In this document: one piece after another, positions 1-9,904 of the stretch
How positions within the stretch are numbered: position 1 is the stretch's first letter
How the letters are laid out: each line of letters begins with the position of its first letter
Source of the DNA: Bipolaris cookei
Taxonomy: Eukaryota; Ascomycota; Dothideomycetes; Pleosporales; Pleosporaceae
Direction: 5' to 3'
Assembly: GCA_002286855.1 (NCBI GenBank)
Contig: NRSV01000001.1
Location: 782,276-846,275 of the forward strand
DNA: 64,000 nucleotides
Position numbers and translations under genes: made by a program
Notes under the pieces: generated by a model
Told to the model about the DNA's origin: nothing
The model's input: the letters and a program-made list of their open reading frames with translations, nothing else
Databases searched by the model: none

Positions 1-146
1 TCTTTTCTTTTCTTTTGGCAAGCTGGAGGTTTCCGAGTCGCACTCCCGCAACGAGGAACCTCAAACAACAAACATTCTGCACGCTTGGCTCCTCTGCACG
101 AAACACTGTGAACAACCATATTAATATATTTTCCAGTTGAGAAAAG
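1..146 (+). promoter_or_regulatory. Upstream region of arginase gene
   Basis: The 146 bases before the arginase start open with a pyrimidine run (TTTTC repeats), common near fungal transcription starts. An AT-rich segment lies at about 118-131. The promoter continues outside the window, so no regulatory sites are assigned. Confidence 0.4.
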
Positions 147-1252
147 ATGACTTCTGCACCAACAAAACAACCCAACTTCCTGCCTAGTCGGCATGAGCTG
201 GGTATCGTCGCAGTCGGCTTCAGCGGGGGTCAGGTAAGGCTTTCTACCCCAACAGTCTCGCACACACTGTCCCAGTACCAGTAACTAATAATGCCATGCC
301 CAGCCCAAAGCCGGCGTCGATGCCGCCCCCATGGCTCTCATCGAAAATGGCCTCATCAAGCAGCTAGAAGAAGACCTAGAGTACAACGTCACCTACGACG
401 GCCAAGTACACAACTACTCCGAGCTCCAACCAATTGAGGACCCTGACTACCGGGGCATGAAGCGCCCCAAGTTCGCCAGCGCCGTGACACGAGAAGTCAG
501 CAACCAAGTGTACAAGCACGCCAAAGACGGCAAGCTCGTCCTCACTCTCGGCGGCGACCACTCCATCGCCATCGGCACCATTTCCGGTACCGCAAAGGCC
601 GTCCGCGAGCGCCTCGGCAGAGAAATCGCAGTCATTTGGGTTGATGCGCATGCCGATATCAATACGCCTGAGACGTCTGAAAGCGGCAATATCCATGGCA
701 TGCCTGTATCTTTTCTCACAGGCCTTGCGACTGAAGACCGCGAAGATGTTTTCGGATGGATTAAAGAGGAGCATCGACTTAGCTTGAAGAAGTTGGTGTA
801 TATTGGTCTGAGGGATATTGATAAAGGCGAAAAGAAGATTCTGAGGGAGCATGGGATTAAGGCGTTTTCTATGCATGATATTGACAGGTAAATGCTGCAC
901 GTCGTTTAACACCGTTTATGTTATGGCTAATATCTTTTTTTTGCACAGGCACGGCATTGGCAAGGTCATGGACATGGCTCTGGGCTGGATCGGAAGCGAC
1001 ACCCCAATTCATCTCTCCTTTGATGTCGATGCCCTCGATCCCATGTGGGCACCCAGCACCGGCACGCCTGTCCGTGGCGGTCTCACGCTGCGAGAAGGCG
1101 ACTTTATCGCTGAGTGCGTTGCTGAGACAGGTTCGCTGATTGCTCTTGATCTTGTCGAGGTCAATCCTAGCCTTGATGCTGAGGGTGCGGGCGATACAGT
1201 GCGTGCCGGTGTGTCGATTGTGAGGTGTGCGCTTGGTGATACGCTTTTGTGA
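147..1252 (+). CDS. car1: Arginase
   Basis: Hydrolyses L-arginine to ornithine and urea, the first step of arginine use as a nitrogen source. Three exons by splice sites and phase: 147-233, 304-887, 949-1252, giving 324 aa, the usual fungal arginase length. The ATG at 147 is chosen because exon 1 supplies the family N-terminus (HELGIVAVGFSGGQ) and joins exon 2 in frame at GGQ-PKAGVD. Manganese-binding motifs are visible: GGDHS (His about 115), DAHADINTPE (Asp/His about 143-147) and SFDVDALDP in exon 3. Introns are 70 and 61 bp with GTAAGG/GTAAAT donors and CAG acceptors. No signal peptide, so cytosolic. The urea made would need urease, which is not in this window. Identification is firm. Confidence 0.95.
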
Positions 1253-2499
1253 GCTATCATGTGTGTGAGTGAGGTGGTTACGAGGTCATGTACGGTGGTT
1301 TTTTGGCGTCTTTTTTTTGACAGGATTTCGGTATAGAAGGTAGGATTTGTGTCTTCTCACTAGACCAAAGTCTTCAAGATGAGATAGTATGAGATAGATA
1401 ACCTAGATCAATATTCTCTTGTTCATGATACTGTTGCTTATTCTTCGGGGCGAGATTCATATGTTTCTATTGCTTGCTCTTTGCGATCTTGGGGTGCATA
1501 ATAACCTTTGTTGTATCTGAGAAGAAAACAGTCATGTCACTATCCAGTACCAATAACGTGCCATTACAGCTAAACCCCGCATTATATGGTACACGTTCAA
1601 CTAAACGATGTAAACGGCCGTGGCATGTTTCAATCTTACTTTTTCCCTCAAAGGCTCAAACGAGAGAGTTGGTTCTGGATCGAAGTTTCACTTTGCTTCT
1701 TTTTTTTTGCTTGTAGCAACGCATGGTTTACATCCCGGATTCGATGGTGCAGATGTGAGTGCGTTTGATATAGCTAAATATTTACACAGTGGGATGTATG
1801 TTCTTGTCGTGCTTATAGACCTAGCCTCACTCGAGGCGATCTATGTATATATACGTGGCCCTCGGATTTTCGATCTAGATGCATAGGGTTTTAGAGGTTG
1901 TGGGGAAGTTAGGGTATTTTGGGGAAAAGAAATACTTGTTTGAGATGGTTTCATCAAAGGTGATGTTTTGTATTCCCAGCGGGCAGAAAAGCAATGGAGT
2001 ACATGTCATGCGTCGAAACGGACGCCCAGAAAAATCCGAACAGTTGCTTGTTGCAACTTGGTTTAGCCGGTGGGATGGAGAGGGTGTTATGATGTAGTCA
2101 ACACAGCTCTGTGTCAATCGTACTACTGTCGTTGATTCGGGCCCAAGGCTTCAATTGGAAGGTGTAAAAAATCTCATGTGGAACTTCACACGGCCAACGT
2201 CATAGCAAGGACGCGAGCTACTGCAACGCAAGTTTCCAGCTGAGATGTATTGAGAGGGGAAGGGGCTAACCAGCAATGTTCAGCTGAAAAAATGGTGGCT
2301 TGCAGCTCGAAAGCGAAGAATACGACGGCACACCCAATCAGCGTTTGTACTCCAAATCAATACTTGTTGAACAGCAGCCTCGTCCCTATCCCGCATAGCA
2401 AACAATAAAACACTCTATCTAGCTAACTCACTCGTTGATCTCGATACTCACCAATTCCCCAAGTCTTTACGCCTATTTTGAGAAGGAAAAAAATAAACA
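1253..2499. other. Intergenic, no gene seen
   Basis: About 1.2 kb between arginase and the small secreted protein gene. It holds the arginase 3' region (AT- and T-rich to about 1450) and, from about 2340, the promoter and leader of the next gene (CAATAAAACACTC near 2403). Short open frames have no recognisable content or splice-linked continuation. Confidence 0.5.
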
Positions 2500-2862
2500 A
2501 TGTATTTCCAACACGCTCTCTCTCTACTATTCGCCGTTACGGCACTCGCCTCGCCATCACCTGAGGCTAACAACAACCCTACCTTGGCCAACCGCGACAG
2601 CCTCGCTCTCGACAAACGAGCATGTAGCTACAATGGCTGCGCCTGTGTCAGCGGCCTCGTTGCAGGCGTCTATTGCGGCAACTGCGTCGTCGGCGCCTAT
2701 TGCGGCAACTGCGTCGTCGGCGCCGGCACGTATGCGATACGCACCAAGCGCGTCAGTACCCACGCATACCAGTGCAACTCGAGTGGAGGGTGCTGTGACT
2801 ACGGCGTTGCGAGCGATTGTGGGAAGAGCGGTGCAAGGTGCCGACAGGGTTCGCCGAATTGA
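2500..2862 (+). CDS. Small secreted cysteine-rich protein with internal duplication
   Basis: Single-exon protein of 120 aa. Residues 1-17 are a hydrophobic signal peptide ending ALA-SPSP, followed by a short pro-region ending in a Lys-Arg Kex2-type site (39-40). The mature part starts ACSYNGCACV and holds all 12 cysteines, including adjacent Cys98-Cys99 and a CX2C pair occurring twice. Residues 58-66 (YCGNCVVGA) are repeated exactly as 67-75. Signal peptide, pro-site, small size and high even cysteine number are typical of extracellular disulfide-stabilised fungal proteins such as candidate effectors or antimicrobial peptides. I do not recognise a named family. The ATG at 2500 has the context AAACAATG and directly precedes the signal peptide. 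Confidence 0.8.
   Translation: MYFQHALSLLFAVTALASPSPEANNNPTLANRDSLALDKRACSYNGCACVSGLVAGVYCGNCVVGAYCGNCVVGAGTYAIRTKRVSTHAYQCNSSGGCCDYGVASDCGKSGARCRQGSPN
2671..2724 (+). repeat. Exact 27-bp tandem duplication inside a coding region
   Basis: Bases 2671-2697 and 2698-2724 are identical 27-bp units, beginning TATTGCGGCAACTGCG. They lie in frame and add nine residues with two cysteines to the secreted protein. No mismatch between units points to recent origin or active homogenisation. Confidence 0.95.
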
Positions 2863-3202
2863 GTGAAGAGCCTGTATATGAGAACTACCATGCGTGTGTT
2901 AAAATCAAGGAGGAAGGTCAGTTGGAGTACGCAGGATGCCTTTCTGACTAGGGGGATTAAGGGGACCGGGGTGCGCCTACTATGTACCAACCCCCCAACC
3001 CCCAACCCCAAAACATCCGATTAGCCAGAATTCAAGATACAACCACCTCATCTCCTATCCCATCCCATCATACATGTGACATAAACCCTGTACCTGCGTC
3101 TTCCATAGCAACCCAAGATATTACCAACGGAAGCACCATCACCCTCCAATCCTAGAAAATAAAGCTTAGTATAAGCACTAACCTCTATCCCCGCGACTAA
3201 GC

Positions 3203-3412
3203 TTAAGAAGCGGTAAGCCACGCTCGTCCATCAATCTCAACACCAAACGCCCCCCCCAAAAAAAAACCGCCAAAGGAGACGTTTTTGTTCTGCTCGGCAG
3301 TTAACTAGCTAGATGGGTAGATACTTACACCGCAGCCTTGCTACCAATCTCGTAACCAGCAAGCCATCTACTCGCCGCAGACACACCAACCGCCGCTTGA
3401 CGTGAACTATAT
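3203..3412 (-). other. Possible last two exons of an unannotated gene (weak)
   Basis: On the minus strand an open stretch at about 3331-3412 (reads QAAVGVSAASRWLAGYEIGS) ends at a donor-like GTGTAAGT. After a CAG acceptor the frame resumes at 3289 and runs to a stop at 3203 (reads FGVEIDGRAWLTAS before the stop). Joining them needs the weaker GTGTAA donor; the better GTAAGT donor gives another frame. The second block contains a T9G8-like homopolymer, unusual for coding sequence. No upstream exon was found. It may be a gene remnant or chance. Confidence 0.2.
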
Positions 3413-3670
3413 CGCTATATCGCTATGTACCTGTATCGCTGTTATGTGCATAATAAAACGTACACAAGTTAAGTACATATGCAAGTCATACATATGCAAG
3501 TTATGCAAAACACACCCACATCCTATCGCGCACACCGCCGCCGCCACTGCCCTACCGCCCTCCTCAACGCCTCACCCGTTCGCTCGCGCTCTGCGCCCAA
3601 CAAAAAGACGTTTCCACCCCATCCTATGTCCTACGTCACTATTGCTATCTCTCCCCCTTTCCCCGAAAAA

Positions 3671-3710
3671 ATAATAATAATAACAAACAAACAAACAAAC
3701 AAACAAACAG
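3671..3710 (+). repeat. ATA/ACAA microsatellite
   Basis: An (ATA)n run passes directly into a (CAAA)n run of about seven units, followed by A-rich sequence to about 3775. It is simple repeat with no coding role. Confidence 0.9.
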
Positions 3711-3803
3711 AAAAAGAAAACCAAACGAAAAAAAAGAGCAAATATGCGAGTAAAACGAGTAAAACAAATAAAAAAAAGCTTACTTCAACTGTATCTGTGC
3801 CCG

Positions 3804-3830
3804 TGAGGTGAGGTGAGGTGAGATGAGGTG
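3804..3830 (+). repeat. GAGGT pentanucleotide array
   Basis: Five near-perfect GAGGT-type pentamers in tandem, one carrying GAGAT. Simple repeat. Confidence 0.8.
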
Positions 3831-4648
3831 ACGTTGAACCTGTTTAGTTTCTTTTTTTTCCTTTTGCACGTGTCTACGTCTGCCGTTCGTCTCAGGGTTT
3901 CATTTTCTAAGTGTCCAATGCCCATGTTGAGACAAACGCGGTGAGTGGGTCGGGGTGAGCAGAGGAAAAGAGGCGAGTAAGCACCGAGGAGTACTAGGGC
4001 TTGGTAGTAAGTATATGGGATTACATGGGTGAGCGCTGTTCGGCCATCTACAAGCGCGAGGTAAGTATTTTGGATTGAGCGGAGATGTCGTGCTGGTGGT
4101 CGGGGATGTCTACTATTCCAGCATAGGGGGTGGTTTTTGACGTGTGAAGTGAAGAAAGGATGACTGAAGAAAAAGGCGGTCAGGTGCGAGCATTCATAGT
4201 AGTGCGGAAGTGCAGATATCACCAAGACGAACAATCAAAGTCAAAATGTCACAGAAAGAGAAAATACGTGTAAAAAGTATAATGTAGGTGGACTATTGTT
4301 AATTATGTTGCTGATTCTTCTCAAAATACAGCCAAAGAATCTATGAACAAAAAAGGCCACCTGGACCACACGACTCCCTCCATAGGGCGACTAAGCATTC
4401 CAACCAATGCGTATTACAATACCAAGTATTATATCTCCATCGAAATGCTGCTGCGACAGAATTGCGCAAGGAAGCAGGGGTTCGTACAACAAACACGGCG
4501 CTCCCAATCCTGGACTGAATCGTGATGCAGAGTTAAAGTCGTAACCCGTGAAGCCATATTTTTAATCACCTTCCTCTTTCCAAACTCAAGAATAGACCGG
4601 AGCAACACAACAAGTCATGTTACAGCAAACCACTCAAGAGCGAAGTGC

Positions 4649-5416
4649 TTACAAGAAAGCAGCGACGGCACCAGCGATGGCGAAGAAGCCAACTGTGGCC
4701 TTGCCGGCGGCACCAGTGAACTCAGGAGTAGGAGGCTTGGTGACGGAGGGAACGACGCCAGTGGCGGTGCCAGCAGCGGGGACAACGGGGGTGGAGCCGT
4801 TGGTGGCAGGGTAGTGAGGAGCAGGGGGGACAGCGGAGTAGGCGGGAGGAGTGTAGGCGGGCTTGCTGACCTCAGGGGCGGGCTTGCTAGCCTCAGGGAC
4901 AGGCTTGCTGGCCTCAGGGGCGGGGACAGCGGGGGTAGACTTGGCAGGAGCCGGGACGGAAGGCACGGGGGTGTGGACGTAGGTAGCGGTGTACTGAGGG
5001 ATACTCAGGGTTCCGCTCTTGCTGACGACATAGGTGCTGGGTCCGTAGGTGATGGTGGTCTCCTCGGGGCAGACGTAGGTGGTAGCGGAGATGACCTCGG
5101 TGGTGGTGTAGGCAGGAGCCGAGGGGGTGACAGCAGGGTAGCCGGCAGGAGTAGAGGGGGTGACAGCAGGGTAACCGGCAGGAGTAGAGGGAGTCTCAGC
5201 AGGGTAGCCGGCAGGCGAGGAGGGAGTCTCAGCGGGGTAGGCTTCCTCAGAGCTGACAGGGTAGGCAGCGGGAGCAGAGCTGGCAGGGTAGGCCGGGGCA
5301 GAGCTGGCCGGGTAGGCAGCAGGAGCAGAGGAGACAGACTCGGCAGGGTAAGCCTCGTAGTGAGGAGCAGCAAGGGCAACGGCAGCGAAGCCAGCAACGA
5401 CGGCGAAGGAACGCAT
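4649..5416 (-). CDS. GPI-anchored, Pro/Ser/Ala-rich repeat cell-wall protein
   Basis: Single-exon 255-aa protein. It has an N-terminal signal peptide (AVVAGFAAVALAA, about residues 5-17), a low-complexity stalk with four 11-residue units of the form AETPSTPAGYP (about 62-100) and shorter ASSAPAAYP units (about 30-58). A Thr-rich segment with one cysteine (about 103-146) follows, then EASKP-type repeats. The C-terminus is a hydrophobic tail (VGFFAIAGAVAAFL) preceded by small residues, as in a GPI signal. The layout is that of O-glycosylated wall or adhesin-like proteins; no enzymatic domain is seen. Repeat units can change number by slippage, so length may vary among strains. The antisense strand is also open for 204 codons only because of the repeat composition. 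Confidence 0.88.
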   Translation of the reverse strand: MRSFAVVAGFAAVALAAPHYEAYPAESVSSAPAAYPASSAPAYPASSAPAAYPVSSEEAYPAETPSSPAGYPAETPSTPAGYPAVTPSTPAGYPAVTPSAPAYTTTEVISATTYVCPEETTITYGPSTYVVSKSGTLSIPQYTATYVHTPVPSVPAPAKSTPAVPAPEASKPVPEASKPAPEVSKPAYTPPAYSAVPPAPHYPATNGSTPVVPAAGTATGVVPSVTKPPTPEFTGAAGKATVGFFAIAGAVAAFL

Positions 5417-7207
5417 CTTGATTGTTGAGGGGGTTGGTATTAAATACGGTTGGTATTAAGTAGGGGCGGAGGAGGTCGTAGAGAACGAATGTAATCGGTG
5501 ATAACCGGGTATTAGCGAGTGTAGTGAGTGTGTGGTAAAGAAGAAACCCAAGAGGTCGCTGGGGAAGACATTATATACAACTGTACATGAGCTGACCTTG
5601 CCGAGAATGCTCGCCCCCATCAACAGGGGCACTTGGACGAGGCCGTCTTCGTTCAGTAGCATCACAGGAGTTTTAGCGTGGCGTCGGGGTAGCGCCGCGC
5701 TGTGGGCTGTGCATGGAAACAGTACGGAATAGGGGGGGGTGGTGGATAGCGTCGACATTGGCCGCCGTTATGAGTCGTTTATTGATACGTGTTGGGCGAG
5801 CCAATTAGGACGAGGATGCTGAAAAGAAACGAAATGAGTTTGACAGCCTCCCTACCAAGCGACTCATGTCGTCTCAGGATCTCGACTCCCATGCTAACTC
5901 TTTTGGGAGCCCTGTCGGCTAGCGAGCGACTTGTGCACGCCGAATCTGCTCAATCACCTACTAGGCGCGATCCTCCTGAAGCTTGTGGTCACCAGCCGCA
6001 GGACGGCAGAGATGTGGGCTGCACAAACGTGCAAGAAGGCGATGCCAATGTTGAGCGTCTTGGTCAAGTGGGTTCAGTTATGCGTCGTGGCATCTGTAGG
6101 CCACACCGCTCTTGGCTCCATCACTGAACACCTGAACAAAGCGACGGTTAAGGGACCATCTCCAAAGACTAACATTGCGACACCCCCGAGGCCCGTCAGC
6201 CCCGAGATTCGCTATGTCCGCATGTTGACATATTGAGGAACCTCTCCGCGTGCGCGCAAAAATAGCCACCTGCTGAAAGGAGAGGGCGCGAATTCAAGCC
6301 GTCTGTAACTGTCGATGCAATGTCATTGGCCCATGCTCCGAGTGCATATTGACGGGTTCCTGCATTGTCGCAGGCTTCTAGACCTTTGACTAATCGAGCG
6401 AAGGGCCGACCGACATGCGCTGGCTGTTCGTACATAGCCGTATGAACACTTGTGTTATACATACATAGCAATGGTAGCTTAGCGAAGCATGGTATATACA
6501 CATCTAGAGTAAGTGGTTGTCAGACGTCAGCATGGGGCTGTAGTTGCGCGTGGCTTCTACGCTGTAGTCGTTTTGACAAGCTTCTTCTGCAGTAAGTCGG
6601 GTCAGGCGTGATCCGTCACCGGCTTACGGACGGTAGCACGTCCAGACGGAACTGTGTAATCTCGCATCCAGTATCGCTTCGTGCGGCGCATGAGTCTAGT
6701 GGGCGCTACAGTAGCAGCAAGCCCTTACGCATTGATTGCGGCATCGGCTTACCTATATCGAAATATGTTAAGCACCACATAGCGCACCACACAACACGAG
6801 CATCTCGATCTCCACTACCATGTGCGGACTTACCCCAAATGGTGGTCATTTCCCTGGGTCCAACAAAGCATATCGAGTCGCGGTGAGAATGGTGAGGCGT
6901 AGCGTCCTGTTGGTGAAGGTGGTATTGACGGTGAGGGAAATCCAGGCGCGCGCTAGTCGCCCCTGCCCCGAGGTCACGCCGCCCAGGTGAGTGCCCCTCG
7001 CTCTCAGGCAGCAGGAGCAGCCTTGCTCTTCCACGCTGGCAGCTCACCGGACGCCATTGTTCTAACCCAACGCCTCCTACTACCCACAATCTACCTACAA
7101 CACCTCTTATCTGCTCACACACTATCGCTGCCATCACCGGAAACTAACGTGTCAACCACGCCCCAAGTCCTTTAGGCACTGGACGGCCGCTCCGGCTCTA
7201 CTGTAGA
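5417..7207. other. Intergenic between divergent genes, no confident gene
   Basis: About 1.8 kb between the minus-strand GPI gene and the plus-strand SET gene. The first 400 bases are the GPI gene promoter and leader, with a near repeat of GGTTGGTATTAA at about 5433-5460 and a TTATATAC element near 5570. The middle (about 5850-6250) can be read on the minus strand with a hydrophobic bias but is broken by stops, so it may be a decayed membrane-protein gene. The last 600 bases show no coding signal I trust. Confidence 0.4.
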
Positions 7208-7816
7208 ATGCCAAGAACTCAAACCGCTGTACCAAAGGGATGGGACGGACATGCCGTTTACCTCCATGCCCCTTCATATTCAAAGAAGCTCTCCCGTGAG
7301 AAGCTTATGACAATCGTATTCCCAAAATCTCATCTGGACCCCAATGTACAAATATACAAACCTAGTGGACCGTACACCAATGTCAAGATTACTCCAGTCA
7401 CAGACTCTGCTCATCCAGCATTCGGGCAACATGCTCTCTGTGCTAACCAGCAGCTCCCCCCAGACTCATTCATTCTGCCATATCTAGGCTATGTTCACGA
7501 TCAGAATGATACCAATGAAACATCCGACTACGACCTCTCACTAGACCGAGAACTTGGTATCGGCGTCGATGCGTCCATGATGGGCAATGAAGCCCGCTTC
7601 ATCAACGATTACCGAGGAGTCTCGTCTGCACCCAATGCCGAATTTCGCGACATACATGTGGACTGCGGAAACGGCAAGGTGGAGAAGCGAGTCGGCGTGT
7701 TTGTACTCAGTGCTGGCAAAAGTGGAAAGAGGGCAAAGGGCATCGCCCGTGGCCAGGAAATTCTCATCAGCTATGGCAAAGGTTTCTGGTTGGAGCGACA
7801 TGCAACTGAAGAGTGA
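7208..7816 (+). CDS. SET-domain protein
   Basis: Single-exon 202-aa protein with a SET fold covering about residues 60-198. Visible family elements are a strand resembling the SET opening (HPAFGQHALCANQQL), PYLGYVHD, a D-rich loop, the central NEARFINDYRG and the end motif GQEILISYGKGFW. SET proteins usually methylate lysines using S-adenosylmethionine. Here the canonical NHxC after RFI is replaced by NDYRG, so catalytic activity cannot be assumed. No other domain is present and the protein is shorter than histone methyltransferases of the Set1/Set2 type. Small SET-only proteins of this kind occur in filamentous fungi. The ATG at 7208 follows a stop-rich stretch. Confidence 0.8.
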   Translation: MPRTQTAVPKGWDGHAVYLHAPSYSKKLSREKLMTIVFPKSHLDPNVQIYKPSGPYTNVKITPVTDSAHPAFGQHALCANQQLPPDSFILPYLGYVHDQNDTNETSDYDLSLDRELGIGVDASMMGNEARFINDYRGVSSAPNAEFRDIHVDCGNGKVEKRVGVFVLSAGKSGKRAKGIARGQEILISYGKGFWLERHATEE

Positions 7817-9295
7817 CGCTTATGTACGTCTTTTTGAGTCTCTCGAAAATACTACATCAGTTGTTCTACTCCCATCGATCCAAGCCTTAGTTTTGGACGC
7901 AAAGCATCCTATCAGCTTAAACACGCCTATGCCGAAAGACACATGTACACCTGGAAGTGATGGGCTTCGAGACTTGCAGGTGCTCGCAAATTGGACGCAA
8001 CTCTAAACGAAAAGCCAGGATTTCCATGCAGGTTCCCTGATCGCGTCCACGCGTACCACTTAGATTGCAGGATATCCCTTTACAGACTTCATTGTTCATG
8101 TGTGACTCCGACGTAGCGTTTTCATGTGACGTTCGGAACGTTGCATTAGCGAAGGATTTGAACCTCCATCTAGAAGCCTTGTCCATGATCACAATCCGAG
8201 GTACTTCATCCGTGGAATATGGTTAGTGCTGAAGGGTTGGACAGGAACGTCACCGCTAAGCCGGAACCCGGCACACGTGCGAGACTGAGCCACAAATGTG
8301 GCGTCCAAACATGATTTCCGCCCCATAACCACGTAAGCCTGAAATCGTAGCAATCAGATGCTGTGCTCGGTGATCTGGATTTCTCTGGCCTAGCTGGAAG
8401 CTCAAGCTGAATGTCTTGCGCGGGCGTCTATTTGACAAGCTAACGGTAATTTGTGAGGCGTCTCTGAACTATGCCAGGGGTCCTTTGTCGAGATGTGCGG
8501 CTGGAATAATTTGGGGTTTAGCCCGACGTCATCTCTTGTAACGCGTGGGCAATTTCGCATCATGATGGAATTGTGATGGAACTGAGAAAATTGCATACAG
8601 ACATCGGTCGTTGCCTTCACATGCTGAGAGGCAACCCACTAACGTTTTTCTCACAGCCATGCAGGTACAGCACGCAATCATGATCTTCGTTGGAACTTAT
8701 GAGTGGGATTGTTTGAACGATCGCGATTCTGCTCCGAGGGTCCTACATTCAAGTCCCTACCGGTGACGTGATTTCGCTTAGCCGCCCCCTCACAACACAT
8801 GCAGATCAACAAAGGGAACGACTCTACCAATCACAACACCACCTACCCAAAACCCCTGGCTATCCCAACTGGGTAGTGCGAAACGTGCCCGGTTGCCCAA
8901 AGCCTGAAAGGGCGGATTCAGCCGCGCCGTGTCTTGGATGGGATCTCCTCACTGGACGTCATGGCCTATTCAGCTCCCGTTGCAAAGCGGCTAAGTTGCT
9001 CGTAGGCCATAAAGCTCGAGGTTGCACTTCTTTGTCAAACAATCTCTGTAATCAAACCATCATAAACCACTCTCATCCCACAGCTTGCGCGTCACCGTCA
9101 CCAAGGCTTCACAGCAACATCACCTTGTCGTCCCGGCTCCACTTCGATCCACACACTGATTAGGCTTTGGTACCCACCTTCCTAGGGCCTTGCCGATCTC
9201 CCACAACGCAATGCTCTTGGCATTGTCAAGTGGTATATCTATTAGGACCCGACATCCCCACACAATCAGAAATCAAACCTTGCAAACCGCCAACA
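7817..9295. other. Intergenic, no gene seen
   Basis: About 1.5 kb after the SET gene up to the coiled-coil gene. Open frames are short and lack recognisable motifs. The last 500 bases are CA-rich and likely carry the promoter and leader of the next gene. Confidence 0.4.
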
Positions 9296-9904
9296 ATGCA
9301 AATGCCAGACGATACTAAGCTGAACAACACCATGAGCCCCATGTCAAGGCCCGCTTTGTGTCGGGTAAGTGCATCTACAGTAATCTATGAAGCGATATGT
9401 ACTAACCCTGGTGCCCAGCATCAATCGATGCAGAAGTACATGCTGCTCTCCGCCCAGAAAGAAGCTCTCCAACGTCGTATGGCCATGGAGATCCCCTTCG
9501 ACGCACCTATGACTCCTAGCTCACCCGAATTTCAATCTCTTTCGTCATCCCCTACGTCCTTGAAGTACTCCTCACCGTTTCCAACAGCGAGTGACCCAAT
9601 ACCTGTCAGCTCCAGGACAAACGCGACCCTACGTACCAGTGTCGACGACATACACACGGAAGAGTCGCAAAAGCTCGCTGAGATCAATCAGCAGATTGTG
9701 GCCACTCTTACTGAGCTCCTCAATACCGATTGTATTCGCAACGATGAAAAGCAGCGCGCCTGGATCCAGGAACGTCTCATGGAAGCAGAACACCAAATAC
9801 GCCGTGAGCGCCGCCGCCATTCGTCGAATGTAGGTGGTGACTTTGCGTCTGCTATCGCCCAGCATCTTGAGCTTAGTCTCAATACATCCAAGACCTGGGC
9901 GTGA
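9296..9904 (+). CDS. Coiled-coil hypothetical protein
   Basis: Two exons, 9296-9364 and 9419-9904, separated by a 54-bp intron with a GTAAGT donor, a CTAAC branch site and a CAG acceptor; product 184 aa. The intron is a multiple of three without a stop, so a single open frame runs through it, but the splice signals are strong. The N-terminus is Met/Pro/Ser-rich, residues about 25-42 form a basic helix (KYMLLSAQKEALQRRM), then a Ser/Pro linker. The C-terminal third is a charged helix likely to form a coiled coil (SQKLAEINQQIVATLTELL, EKQRAWIQERLMEAEHQIRR). No signal peptide or membrane segment. I do not recognise the family. The ATG at 9296 is preferred over upstream frames because its leader is stop-rich. 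Confidence 0.6.
   Translation: MQMPDDTKLNNTMSPMSRPALCRVSASTVIYEAICTNPGAQHQSMQKYMLLSAQKEALQRRMAMEIPFDAPMTPSSPEFQSLSSSPTSLKYSSPFPTASDPIPVSSRTNATLRTSVDDIHTEESQKLAEINQQIVATLTELLNTDCIRNDEKQRAWIQERLMEAEHQIRRERRRHSSNVGGDFASAIAQHLELSLNTSKTWA

Larger units (their letters stand above)
2863..4648. other. Intergenic, low-complexity rich
   Basis: About 1.8 kb without a confident gene. It contains the 3' end of the secreted protein gene, C/A homopolymers near 3250-3266, a microsatellite at 3671-3710, a GAGGT array at 3804-3830, and the 3' flank of the GPI protein gene on the minus strand. A weak candidate exon pair on the minus strand (3203-3412) is listed separately. Other open frames are biased by the simple repeats. 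Confidence 0.45.

Noticed and set aside
4814..5428. A 204-codon open frame on the plus strand, rich in Gly/Arg/Ser
   Set aside because: Lies antisense to the GPI wall protein. Its composition is the mirror of Pro/Ala/Ser repeats and it has no motif of its own.
5789..6269. Overlapping frames on both strands around 6.0 kb with hydrophobic stretches
   Set aside because: Broken by stops in every frame, with no identifiable family. Mentioned only as a possible decayed gene in the intergenic entry.
8691..8770. TTCAAGTCC-like text suggesting a tRNA T-arm
   Set aside because: No matching acceptor or anticodon stems could be folded around it.
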